From positions 267,370-331,369 of the forward strand of contig JAJEKB010020160.1 in the NCBI GenBank assembly GCA_022393335.1: 64,000 nt of DNA. The letters run 5' to 3'. Both the position numbers and the translations under genes were made by a program. Numbering within the stretch: the stretch's first letter is position 1; each line of letters begins with the position of its first letter. Shown piece by piece: positions 32,899-44,389 of this stretch. Source of the DNA: Macrotrachela quadricornifera. Lineage: Eukaryota; Rotifera; Eurotatoria; Philodinida; Philodinidae. Under the pieces are notes generated by a model. That model did not search any database. It had not been told where the DNA came from and saw nothing but the letters and a program-made list of their open reading frames with translations.

Positions 32899-35800
32899 AA
32901 TGATCCCATCTGATTTTATATAGCGTGCGGACTCTCTCAGAAGAGATCTAAGGACCAGTTACTATTGGGGGCGATCAGTTCTTTCTTTTGAAAAAAAATC
33001 AAATCATGCAAGGTTCTGCAATAGATCTAATGGGATTCTGAATCAGAATATATCGGAGACAAATTATCGAATTATATAAGACATAATAAAACATGATGAT
33101 TGAAGCAAATTCGAAGATGCTAAAATTCATCAACCTTTGGATGTCACTTAATCTACAGTTTATTCATTTTCATTTACCTTATTTAGAGAGCAAGCAATCG
33201 TGATTGTTTGTTAAATCTTGCTTCAATTCATTGTATAACAATGAAAACAGGCATATTTAATTCTTTGTATATTCCATTTAGAAAAAAAGATACGCGCCTA
33301 TGTTAGATATTACTCGCATCGTATTTGAAAATTTCGAACTATATTGAGTAGTTTCAAGAAACATCAGTCATTTAAAAGAGTAATCCTATAAAGTTAATGA
33401 ATTAACTAATTAAGATATAGCTTATTTATTAATAGATATTGAAATTGATGATATACTTGTGTAAAATGTGTCTACAAAGCTATAAAGTTACTTAACTTTT
33501 AAAAAATATGATACTTCTTCAATCGAGTCCTTTTTAAATACTCAACAACATCTATATTTGTGGAGGCTAGCAAAGGAGTTGCGTCGCAACCATCTCAAAA
33601 TGAATAATATTGTTGTTGAATTTCGTCAGAATTCGATAAGATTCAATTAAAAAGTTTAGAGACTTTGTTGAATATGATGGTTAGAGTGCAATAATAGAAA
33701 TCTTGATGTTTACTTGCTAAGATTCAGTCAGAATTATTTATGTCCGATATAATTCGACCGGATTGTTGAATTTATGTTATCTAATTTCAAGTTCCATCTG
33801 ATTTAACACATACAGATGATTTTCTGACACCAAATGGTATGGGATATGAGGAGTTTCTGCCAGTTGAATCTCGTTGTTTTTGATAATATAGATTTCCAAT
33901 AAGTTCAGTGAATCTGAAAGGCGATTTTCACAGAAAACGATATGAATCATCAGATTACATCCGAAAGGGTTCGACCAAATCTGATTGAGTGAGATCCATC
34001 TGAAAAAAGAGACGAGTAATAAAATTGAAATGGTAGTAAGGAAAAAATGGCATTCTCTTCTGGCACTTAGTACGACTTGTGAATCGAATTGCTGTCGATT
34101 TATTTAAAAACTAGATGGCATCGGGACTTTGTCGAGAATGCGAACTCAGATACGAAGTGATTTTTCGAAATCTTGATTAATGATATGCATTAGCTATTCA
34201 ATTATCTATCAAACAGTTATTCTCGAATAATGATGCCTGATTTTTTTTTCGATGTTTTTTCTAAAACGACTAAAGTTTCTGTTTAGAATTGAGATTCGAA
34301 TAGTATAAATTCTTTTGCAGATATTTGATTATCTTTTTCGTTCAGTATCTATTTTCATCGTAATATCATTGATTATAATAGAACGTTCATTTTTCTCTGT
34401 CAAATCAATCATATGCTCTTGAACATCTTCAACATTATTATGAATATTATTGTTCTAAATAAAACCTATATTTGGCACGTTATACATCAGTACTTTATTT
34501 GAATCAGTATCATTTTTATGTTTTAAATGTAAAAAAATACGAGAAGCTTTCAAAACAATCAATAAAACGTTCCATGAACTAATGGAGCGTTGTCTTTCAG
34601 CTCGTGTTAGATATGCATTGTGTCTTGTTTTTGTTTTTGTTTTTGATGCTGCAGATTTCTTTTTAATTATTTAAAATATTTAATTGATATAATAGATTTT
34701 GTATTATAATTTAATAATAATTTAAGTTTCTCGATACGATGAAGTCCTTTAATAACAACATAAATACGTACTACACCGCTTAATGAGAAATTCAGATATA
34801 TAAACTTTAACAATGTATTATTACTTTTATCAGTAAAATTTGAAAAGTTTTTAACTTGATAACTTTTCAATCGATAATTTTTTTTAAAATCTTGAATGTA
34901 AAACTAATATCTGAAACAAATAATCAAATATGAGAATTTCACAAGACTCAATCAAAAAAAACAGCAAATAAAAACACTTTTATTTAGATCTTATTAATAA
35001 TTTATTTTTTTAAAGTCGTTGTTATAAATGAATTTATATTATTCAAAATTAATCAAGGATCATTTTAAAACTTTTATTAGCAATATTTTCCTCTAAAATT
35101 AATATGCTATCTAAATACGTATCTTATTCAATTTTTACTTATGAACGTGTTCTATTTTTTGATAGTTAATTAAATAAATCTGAAAATAATAGAACTTGTT
35201 AATTATCAATCACCAGCTACACTTTCAGTTGTCAAACAGTTGTTATGTCAGAGTAGCACCTAACTTTGCTTGCGTTTTAATTATCTCAAAACGAAAAAAT
35301 TCTAAAGTTTGAAAAATCGTTTCTTTTTGATGCTTTCCGTGAACAAACTAAAGTCTCTATTTAGAAACACATTCCGATTGGTATAAATTTGGTCTTCATA
35401 TTTTCATACGGTATTGAAATCATAATTTTCTGACTTTCGGCTTTCGAGATCGTAATGTCACAAATACAGCATTTTTTATGCCTATGGATACAATAAAGAA
35501 AGAAAGAAAACTAGATGGCATTTAGACTTCGTCGAAATGCGAAATACAATCTACTGACGTTCACTCTAATGAAATTGATTTTCAGAGAAAAGAATCGTAT
35601 AGTCTCTCTACTAATAAATTGACAGAAATCGTAAAAACGATGTGGGCAAAGTAGTTTTATAATAGCCTCTCTTGAATGTCGTGAAAATCATACAAAACAC
35701 TGATGTCGCTTTAGCGATTAGTTATCTCGACCATGGAAAATGGTCACGCGATACTTTATTGATGAATCTGCATTTTATTTTGGGCAAATGAAGTAGCATT

Positions 35801-35933
35801 TTGAAATTTCGACTCGATTTATATCATATACGATACTTTAGTTTGTTACTGACGTTTAAATGACAATTAAACGCGGATTTCCATTCTTCAAATCATTGCG
35901 TCGCGCTGTGTCACTATATAGATGCATCGCATC
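32899..35933. other. No gene; some internal duplications
   Basis: AT-rich and without a supported gene. Two pairs of similar segments occur: about 34,110-34,150 with 35,508-35,550 (AAACTAGATGGCAT....ACTT.GTCGA), and about 34,226-34,320 with 35,318-35,400 (AAACTAAAGTCTCTATTTAGAA-like). Their order is exchanged, so they are not LTRs. The interval 33,560-34,010 has many loose repeats of AATCTGAT-type words. Confidence 0.35.
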
Positions 35934-35937
35934 TTAA

Positions 35938-36989
35938 CCCTTTACCCTCGGCGACACTGTTAGAAGGACTAGGAAGATGTTGAATACTGAAAAGAAACCT
36001 ATTACTTACTCCTATACATACTGCATAGAGGAAAGAAAAAGAAGTCATTCTTCCTTACAATAACAGGATGTCCACAGGTGTGCATATCAGGGGGGAGCGA
36101 CTCGAAATCAATCAATTTTTGTCCATATATTTTCTTATATCTTTTGTGAAGTTTTATATAATATTTTATATCATCTGTAGAGGCAAACAAATTAAGCAGA
36201 TCACGAGTGACCTAATATTAAATTTTATTCATAAGAAAAAAGAGAAGCAACTAGATTAGTATTAGAATGCCTGGCATTTTTAGCTATTAATATGATATTC
36301 ACTAAAACAATTGTTTTGTGATGCTAAGCATAAATTAACTTGACATTTCTGACAAATCCACCGTATTTTCTTCTGACAACCTTCGTTCTTGCATCTACTA
36401 GTATTTTTGGCACGAATAAATTGTGGTAAGTGATTTTTTCCATTAAAACGCAACGAGTTTTCTACAGCCAATTTAAACTCTCTTTTCCGTTTTTTTCGTG
36501 GAATCTTTTCTTCATCAATATCATCATTAGAGGAGATCCCAAAAACCTTTTCTATTTAATATTATTTAAATGATCTCTATTCACTAGAAAATAGCTATTT
36601 TCATGTCGTTCTCCCCTAATGTCCACGCATGTGGACATCTGAATACTATAAGCTTTTTAATCTAGTAATAAACTGATATATTTTTCCAAGTATCTCACAC
36701 AACTCACCTGCTCACAATATATAATTACCAGTTTTAAGAATAGAAAAATGTTTCAAACTTTGGTTGACGTATCAAGAAGAAGAACAGAGACTCCACGGCC
36801 CGAATAGCTTATAATTCTTTTTCAAAGAACGCCGTAAGGACTCGATGAAAAAGAATTCTTTTTTCATAAATCGAGAGCTTATGAGGCATTGTATCATCAC
36901 TGTATAGCAAGCTTTCAATCAAATTATTTTATTTGTAATGATAGTAATTTTGCTAATGTCCACGCCTGTGGACATCCGGGGATAAAGAG
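35938..36989 (-). mobile_element. piggyBac relic, TTAA flanked, with palindromic subterminal boxes
   Basis: TTAA at 35934-35937 and 36990-36993 flank a 1,052-bp element. Its ends are CCCTTTACCCTCGG and, inverted, CTCTTTATCCCCGG, the typical piggyBac target site and tip. Three copies of a palindrome ATGTCCAC GC.T GTGGACAT occur at 36068-36087 (imperfect), 36619-36638 and 36956-36975, two of them near the ends. Only the last part of the transposase remains on the minus strand, so the element is an internal-deletion derivative. Confidence 0.8.
36280..36551 (-). pseudogene. piggyBac transposase C-terminal zinc-ribbon fragment
   Basis: The minus-strand frame is open from 36,551 to the TAA at 36,280-36,282 (about 90 codons). 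It contains a basic KIPRKKRKREF stretch that looks like a nuclear localisation signal. It then has a cysteine array CKNEGCQKKIRWICQKCQ, LC, CF and YH, which matches the C-terminal cysteine-rich domain of piggyBac transposases that binds the transposon ends. The catalytic DDD domain is absent and an in-frame TAG lies immediately upstream. Placement inside a TTAA-flanked element supports the assignment. Confidence 0.8.
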
Positions 36990-36993
36990 TTAA

Positions 36994-37387
36994 TTACATG
37001 AATCATTTATCTGTGTTTTGTGCTCTATATAAAAGAAGAAAAACGAAAACCAAATAGGCTTCTCTTTAAAGGTAAAGATTTGTGAGCTTACTGACAAAAA
37101 TTACTTATTTACCTCATCTGTTTAAAAAGAAAAAAGAGAAACGTGTGTCCTCTCTCCGCATGATCAGGTAATGTAGATGAAGACGCACATAAATGACGAT
37201 TTGTTATTGATGCTAATTTGTACGTAGCATTACCATTGCTATTCATGCATCTCACAAGAAACTATTCCTTTGTCGCAATCTGTAGAGGAAGGTAAGAGTG
37301 AAAATGAAGACTTATCGAAACCATCTCAAACAATCAGATCTAAAGTAAGAATTTTGCTTGTAATTAAATTAATATTCACATCTACTA
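36994..37387. other. No recognisable gene
   Basis: AT-rich spacer between the piggyBac relic and the next short element. Confidence 0.3.
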
Positions 37388-37550
37388 ATCTTTTTTTGGA
37401 TCTTGTTTGTTATGTGCCATCATGAGAGTGCGAGGGTGAGAACATGGGCTCTAATCAATCATGAGGGGGGTGAGGGTGAGGGCGAAGGTGAGGGTGAGAA
37501 GTCACATCCTCATGATGGCATATAACAAACAAGATCTAAAAAAAGTTTGT
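37388..37550. mobile_element. Short inverted-repeat element with a G-rich core
   Basis: TTTTTTTGGATCTTGTTTGT at the left is mirrored by ACAAACAAGATCTAAAAAAA at the right; about 40 bp of arm includes GCCATCATGAG. Between the arms lies a repeated GAGGGTGAG motif (37,430-37,500), which could form G-quadruplexes. It has no coding capacity. A similar motif, on the opposite strand, lies at 18,805-18,865. Confidence 0.65.
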
Positions 37551-37639
37551 TAGAAATGCATCTTGAAATATTTTGTAGAAACTGACCAATATTCGAAATC
37601 GATCGAAATTTTTCACTTAGGAGTAACTCAATCAAAGGT

Positions 37640-39830
37640 ATGTAATAGATCTTATCTCGTTTGAGCAGATACTGATTCCACTGATTGATTCACCCGGTCG
37701 TGCTTCATCGCTACAGTACGAATTCACTCATTCATCGAATATTCTACCTCACAATCTGTTTTTATTCGCTATTCAATGCCGTACAACTCAAATTATTCTA
37801 TTCAATACATCACTTGGTGGTCTTGTACTCAACTGTCAATTTCTTCAAATAACCACACGACTTCAATCACCTACAAGTGATCTACGTAAGTTATCAACAA
37901 AATATTCGTTTTTTTTAAATATGAAACAATTTGATCTATTCTATAGATACATATGACCAACCAAATATAAATACTTATGGTTCACACTCATTCTATGTTG
38001 TCATGGAACAAATACCGAACTCAGACCAAATTCCATTAGGTCATATGCATGAAGTTCTCTTACTCAATTCAAATGCTATGGATTATTCATTTAGTTCAAC
38101 ACCATCATCAACAATACGTACAATTCGTGGTATCCTCAATTTTTTCATCTTTCTTGGTCCAACACCAGAACAAGTCATTCAACAATATACATGGCTAATT
38201 GGACGACCGATTTTATCACCATATTGGTCACTTAGTTTTCAACTTTCTTGATGAGATTATTCTAATTTGAGTCATTTGCAAACGGTTGTAGAACGAAATC
38301 ACAACTTCAAAGTTCCACTCGATGTACAATATATTGATCTGGATTATATTGGATTCTAGAAAAGATTTTACAATCGATTCAATTCATTTTCGTCAATTAA
38401 AAACATATGTTTCTCAATTGAAACGAGATGGTATAAGAAAAACAGTTATTCTCGATTCGGGTACGATTGATGAGACAGATACTTATGCCCTAACCACTGA
38501 AAGTATCCTAAAAAATGTTCTTTTCAGGTAAATATAAGTATCAAAATTAATTTAGATTATTTTCAATATTCAACTGTATTCAATGCAAACGAACTGATTT
38601 CCTGGAATTGGATGGAGATTGATAGTAATTATACACTTAAATGTACAGTAAACTTTTATGAAGATCCACCCTATTGTACGAGGGCTGTTTTTCGACATGA
38701 TGAAAATATGAATCGATTTGATCGTCTTTTTGATCGCACTTTATGTATGTGGTGATAAATCCAAAAACAGGTCGACCTAAATATCAATACTATGATGTTC
38801 ACAGGTGCATCTTTTTCTCTCTTTCTTAATCATTTAATATATATTGAGTCTTCTCTATAGTCTGTATGGTTGGAGTGAAACAAAAGCAACATGGAATGCA
38901 CTGTGATTAGCAATAGGCAAGCGAAGTTTAATTTTATCTTGTTCGACTTTTATTGGTTCGGAGATAATGCAGCAACATGGCAGGAAATGAAACGTTCTTT
39001 GATTCATGATAGTTGAATTCAATTAGTTCGGTATTTCTTTCAATAGTTCTGATATTTATGAGTTTAATAAATTATTAACTGAAGAAGTGTGTATTCAATA
39101 ATATGAAAATTATTGTTTTATTATTGAATATATCTTATTCTTCTTCCAGATGAATGTAATTGGGTGCCTTCTATCGATTTTCTCGAAATGTTTGTTTTAA
39201 AATGTATAAAATCTTTATCTTCATTTTTGTTTCCTATCTTTAGCATAATAGTAAAAAGAAACCCGATCAAGATCCAGCTTCTGGGTCTGCATCAGCTATT
39301 TCCATCATGATTTCAACTCTTCAGATTCGTTATATTCTTCTACCTTACTATTACACATATACTAGGTTCACCAGTCCATTAACGATTTATAAGTATATAT
39401 GCACCATTAGAGATTATTCCAATCTTGTTGAGAGGAGGTACGATTATACCAACACAAGAATATGCTTTGAATAATCAACTATTCTTTTGATTATATTCAG
39501 AATTCAGTTTATATTTTGGAGAAAATCCTTTTAGACTCATTATTGTACTTAATGCAACTGTTCAAACAGAAGGAAATCTATTCTATGATGATGGTGAATC
39601 TCTTGATACAATCGACTCACGTCATCAAGCAATAGTCAACTGTTGATTAATATTATCGAAAATAACTATCTACAAATGTCAAAATTAATCTTAGACTGGT
39701 TAATTATCTACGGATAGAATTCAATACCAATTGAGATACATGTGAACAACAAACTGGTGTATCCAAGAATGAAACCTGATACACAAATTGTTTTTATCGA
39801 GAAATTAAGATTAAACCATGGCTAAAAGTC
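37640..39830 (+). pseudogene. GH31 alpha-glucosidase pseudogene
   Basis: Remnant of a glycoside hydrolase family 31 enzyme (maltase/lysosomal alpha-glucosidase type). The N-terminal part is clear: SLQYEFTHSSNILPHNLF, an intron 37,886-37,946, then a 106-codon stretch with NTYGSHSFYVVMEQI and GPTPEQVIQQYTWLIGRPIL followed by SPYWSLSFQLS. Next comes VPLDVQYIDLDY, a GH31 hallmark. Later fragments include FYEDPPYCTR, a WSETKATWNAL piece and GDNAATWQEMKRSL, the last around the general acid/base; the preceding H-W-L part appears deleted. No WIDMNE-like nucleophile block was found. Stops and frame changes are frequent (for example TGA right after FQLS, and stops near 38,360 and 38,755), so it is dead. 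The adjacent genes to the right are intact. Confidence 0.85.
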
Positions 39831-40984
39831 GAAAATTTAGATAAGAATCAACACTCTCTTTTTTAGTTCATGCGATTGATCGAAGCTACGTTTTTTTTTC
39901 GTATTAAATCAGGCCATCTAATTTTGTCTTTAATATTAATCTTTAATCAATTGTAATCAATTTCAATTCATATAAAATTTAAGAAAATGATCACATTACA
40001 TACGATCGAATGGATCACTAATCAAATGATAAATAATTAAAAATAAGATAAAGTAATCATGTCTAGTTGAGTAAGTTCAGAATCCGAAACGATCTAGCAT
40101 GAATGGTGAGACAGGACACTGACAATTAAGATTACATCGTCAAAATCAATCACATACGATGAGTAGAATTATTCGATCCCTTATGATACGATATGTTGCA
40201 ATACTAGAGGTCGAAAGTATTTCACCGTAAAATAGCATAAAATCAATCGGACTTAACGAATCTTGAAAGTGAACGTCGAAGGAAAATAAGTATCTAATCA
40301 TCGAATGCAATTAGATTTTAAATCTATCCCAAGAGATTTAATCGAATTTGTCTCAACCATATCGATCAATTTTTAATTTAAATTCATTTACTAAAAAAAA
40401 ATGCAAACTTGATTCATTAACGATCACTATTAATATGGCTTGCCATTCAGTTTAAAATTCGTTGAAATATATGAACCATTTCCAATGATGAAGTCCTTAA
40501 ATCGAATCAATTTTTGTTCGAATAGTATTTATAAATAAAAGTTAAAAAGTTTTTTTTTTAAAGACATTTTATTCAGTAAATGTTCATCATAGACAAAGGT
40601 AATAGAAGATTCTTTTAATAACGAAAATGATAGATTCATTTCAATGGCGAAATGACACAAGATGTCAGTAGAAATCAACTAATAAAAATGAATTCCTGAT
40701 TATTATAAATATTATAACATAATCTTTTCTATAATATAAACTAAAAATTACAAAAATAATTTGTTTTAATTAGAAATAAAATAGTATTCTATAAAACATT
40801 CATTGGTTATCCGTTATTTATATACAATCATATGGATAGGATCATATGCTTATGCTTCTTCATGTTTTTTTTCTTCTTTCTGTCATCTATCGTCTCTATT
40901 CTTTCTTTTCACTTATAAACAAGTGTCAATGAGTAATGTTATCAAAATATATTTTTAGATCGGAAAAACACTAAAATATTTAAA
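39831..40984. other. Intergenic, likely includes the YEATS gene promoter
   Basis: AT-rich and no gene seen. It should hold the 5' region of the gene starting at 40,985; no promoter motif stands out. A pyrimidine tract ending TTTTTAG at about 40,958 could be a 5' UTR or trans-splice acceptor, which is only a guess. Confidence 0.3.
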
Positions 40985-43900
40985 ATGACCGATCGTGATG
41001 ATATAGGCGAGGTTTGTTAATTATATTATATTCATAAAATTTCTTCGAAATATCAAATAATTAATTTATGAATAGATTGTTGAAATTGATTTTGAAGTTG
41101 GACATACATCAACAATTCGAACAGAACCAACAACTATTCATAATCCACCACGTACTCATGATTGGAAAGTTTATTTACGTTCAGCTGATGTACATGGAGA
41201 TTTAAATTGTCTTATACAACGTTGTGTTTTTTATCTTCATCCAGAATTTCCCAATAATAAACGAGGTTAAAAGATATTTATTATAAAAATATATATATAT
41301 ATATATTTTTTTTTTTTTGTTTAGAATTAAAATCAACACCATTTGCTATTCAAGAATCAGGCTATGCTGGTTTTCATTTAGTAAAATTTAAAATGTGTAT
41401 TTTTTTCTCATCATTTTATATAATATTATTTTCTTGTAGCCAATTGAAATATTTTTTAAAACAAAAAAAGAACCAAAAAAATTTCGTATTGAATATGATC
41501 TTGATTTACATACAAATGTTGAAGGACATCCACAAAGACAAAAAGAAAGTTATGTACGAAAATATCGTTGTACGTTTACCAATCCTGATCCTGAATTTCG
41601 TGAAAAAATTTTAGCTGCTGGTGGGGTAAGCGAAATTCTTTTTGTATTTTAAATAAAAAAAAAGTTTTAATTTCATCAATTATTTTCTTTACATATAGAA
41701 AATAAAGGATACCGGTCCAATAGCAACAAGTAATGATGAAAGTGATCAGGAAGATGAACAAAATCCTCCGGCAATACCTGAACCAACTATTCGTCTTTCT
41801 CCACCACAAAAACGATCATTTTCACCATTACCAACAGTCAATTCAACAAATAATAATAAAAAACTTAAAATTGAACAAACTACAACTAATCCGAAGAAAA
41901 AACAATTACAACAGTCGGTAATTAAGAATGAAAATCCGAGTAAAATAACAGTGAATAATACTACTAATAATAAAAAAATTCAATTAACATTACCTAATAA
42001 ATCATTACAAAACATAGAAGAAAAACTAACTAAAAATATCCCAATTAAAGATTCCAATCAGACAATAACATCAATATCCAATACAAATGGATCTATAGAA
42101 GGTAAGAAAATATTATATCTCTCTCTCTTCTTTTTTATTTTTATAAATTTATTTCATTTAGATCCATTATCATCTAAATCTCGTCCATCATCAAAATTAA
42201 AATCAGATCATGATATAAAACCATCAATTCAATCATTACCTGTAATTACTAAAAAAAAAGAGCCAATACCTTCACCATCAAAACCTAATACACAAATTCC
42301 ATTAAAAAAACCTATACAAATACCATCAAATAAATCATCTTCTCAAAAAATTTCTATTAAAATAGAACCAACATCAACTATAAATAAATCACCTTCAAAT
42401 GTTAATATTAAACGAGAATCATCACCAAATATTACATCATCGAACAGTACAACTTCAACAGTTTTATCAATTAGTAGTCTTAAAAAAATTCCAAAAAAAG
42501 TTGCACCACCACCACCTCCACCACCTCCGCCAGTCATTGAAAAACGTGCACGTTCACCAATGACTCCTCCACCATCAAATAGAAATTCAGATAGAGTAAT
42601 ATATATATATATATATTAAATTTAATTTTAATTAATTTTTTATTTTTATTAAGGATTCTCATCGATATCAATCTTCATCATCAAAAAATCAATCGAATTC
42701 AAAACGAGATCGTTCTACAACAGCAACACCAACAACACCACCATCATCATCGAATAATAATTTTTCTAGTAATAAAAACAATCGATCAGAAAAGCATAGT
42801 GCAAATAGTAGTAGTAATAGAGGTAAGTTAAGTATGAGTCTTGTTTAAAATGATTAAATCTTTATTCTTTTTTCAAAAGATGAGTGGTTAGAAGTGCTAT
42901 AAATAAATCTCTCTTGCAAAAATAATTAGATCTTTCAAATATTTTTCTTATGTTTAATAGATTGGGATATAGCACTACCATATGGATTGTTTATATTGAC
43001 TATGGAAAACTCATCAGAAACAGTTAATAAGCATTTCTTTATACAGTTTTTGTAGAACTTTTCAAAACAAAAAATAAACAAATCAAGACTTTATTATTCA
43101 CTCAACTCCGAATGTACGCGAAATAAAAAATTTCTAGTTTAACCTTTATTAGCTGTTAGATTGAAGAAGATCTATGTAAAAGTATCTTATAGAATGTCTA
43201 TAAAAGTTCAATAAAACTTATCTATTTTCCCAGTCAATAGTAGATAACTGTCAATTATTGACAGATTTTCTTGAATTTTTAGTTTACATAAATAAAGACA
43301 TCAATATGAAATGCTGATCAAAGTTCAGTTTTTCAGATACAAAAATAAAAATATAATTAATTTTCACTCAAAAGATGAAACTATTAGAATACAATATATA
43401 TTTTAATGATTAATATTATTTATTTTTATATATAAATAGGTCGTTCTCGTTCACGAAGTCGTTCTCGATCACGTTCACATAATCGTTCAAGTCATCAAAC
43501 ACATCATAATAATCGTTCACATCATTCATCCAATTCATCTCGACATTCATCACAACAAAGAGAACGATCAAATCGTCATACATCACCTCATACTTATCAA
43601 TCATCTACATCAAAATCATCATCACAATCATCTTATAATAATAATAATAGTCGTCGTACACCTACACCATCAAAATCCACTCGAAGTCCTTCACGATTAA
43701 ATCAATCTCATACTGATTCACTTCCATCTTTAAATGATTTATCACAAGTACCATTAACATCATCTATAAATACTCCTCAATCTCGACCAAATAGTGTTGA
43801 ACCTCCAATTATTCCTTCAACAGTATGTTCACCTTCAACACACATATTTCATAGTGAAGATGATCATACACAAACACCAATGGATATTGATGGACAAAGT

Positions 43901-44389
43901 GATGATGATACAAATGTACATCGTCAAATGCCACTTTCAGATGATCATGATCAAATATCTCCATTATCATCAACATTTATACCAAATGATTCAACAAAAA
44001 TTTTAATTAATAGAAATTTCCATTCGGATAATTCATATTTATCATCAGATACAAATGAAAGTAATGATGATAGTAATTTATCATTAGATAATGATGATAA
44101 TGATGATGATAATTATGATGATTTATTATCAGTTTTAACTGATGATAATTTACGAACAAAATTAATTTATATTTATAAACGTTTTACATCAAATTCTTCA
44201 GATGATTTAACAATATTTGTTAAATTTTTTAAACGACATCATTTAATTGATACAACATCTAAAACAACAAATGGAATGTATACATATGATCTTTTTTCAC
44301 TTAGTCCACAATTAATCAATGAATTAGCTACCGATCTTGGATATACAACAAATTCTATAAATGAATCAAATAGAACAGTGATTTCTTAG
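40985..44389 (+). CDS. YEATS-domain chromatin reader, AF9/ENL-like
   Basis: Eight exons: 40985-41011, 41076-41265, 41325-41380, 41440-41625, 41699-42101, 42162-42595, 42654-42822 and 43440-44389. All junctions are GT-AG and keep phase, giving 804 residues. An N-terminal YEATS domain (about 10-140) has HDWKVYLRSAD, FYLHPEFPN and ESGYAGFHLPIEIFFK, with the aromatic positions that bind acylated histone lysines in AF9 apparently kept. A long low-complexity middle follows, with a Pro run of nine and an RS run at the start of exon 8. An acidic Asp/Ser/Asn tract and then a C-terminal helical domain (about 718-789, LLSVLTDDNLRTKLIYIYKR...FVKFFKRHHL) resemble the ANC1-homology domain that recruits DOT1L, AF4 or Polycomb partners. 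Expected role: nuclear transcription-elongation control. AATAAA occurs just after the stop. Alternative paralogue assignments (YEATS2, GAS41) fit less well because of the C-terminal domain. Confidence 0.93.

Noticed and set aside
34110..35550. Direct repeats that could be LTRs of a retrotransposon
   Set aside because: The two similar blocks occur in exchanged order, no TG...CA ends or target duplication were seen, and there is no coding sequence between them.
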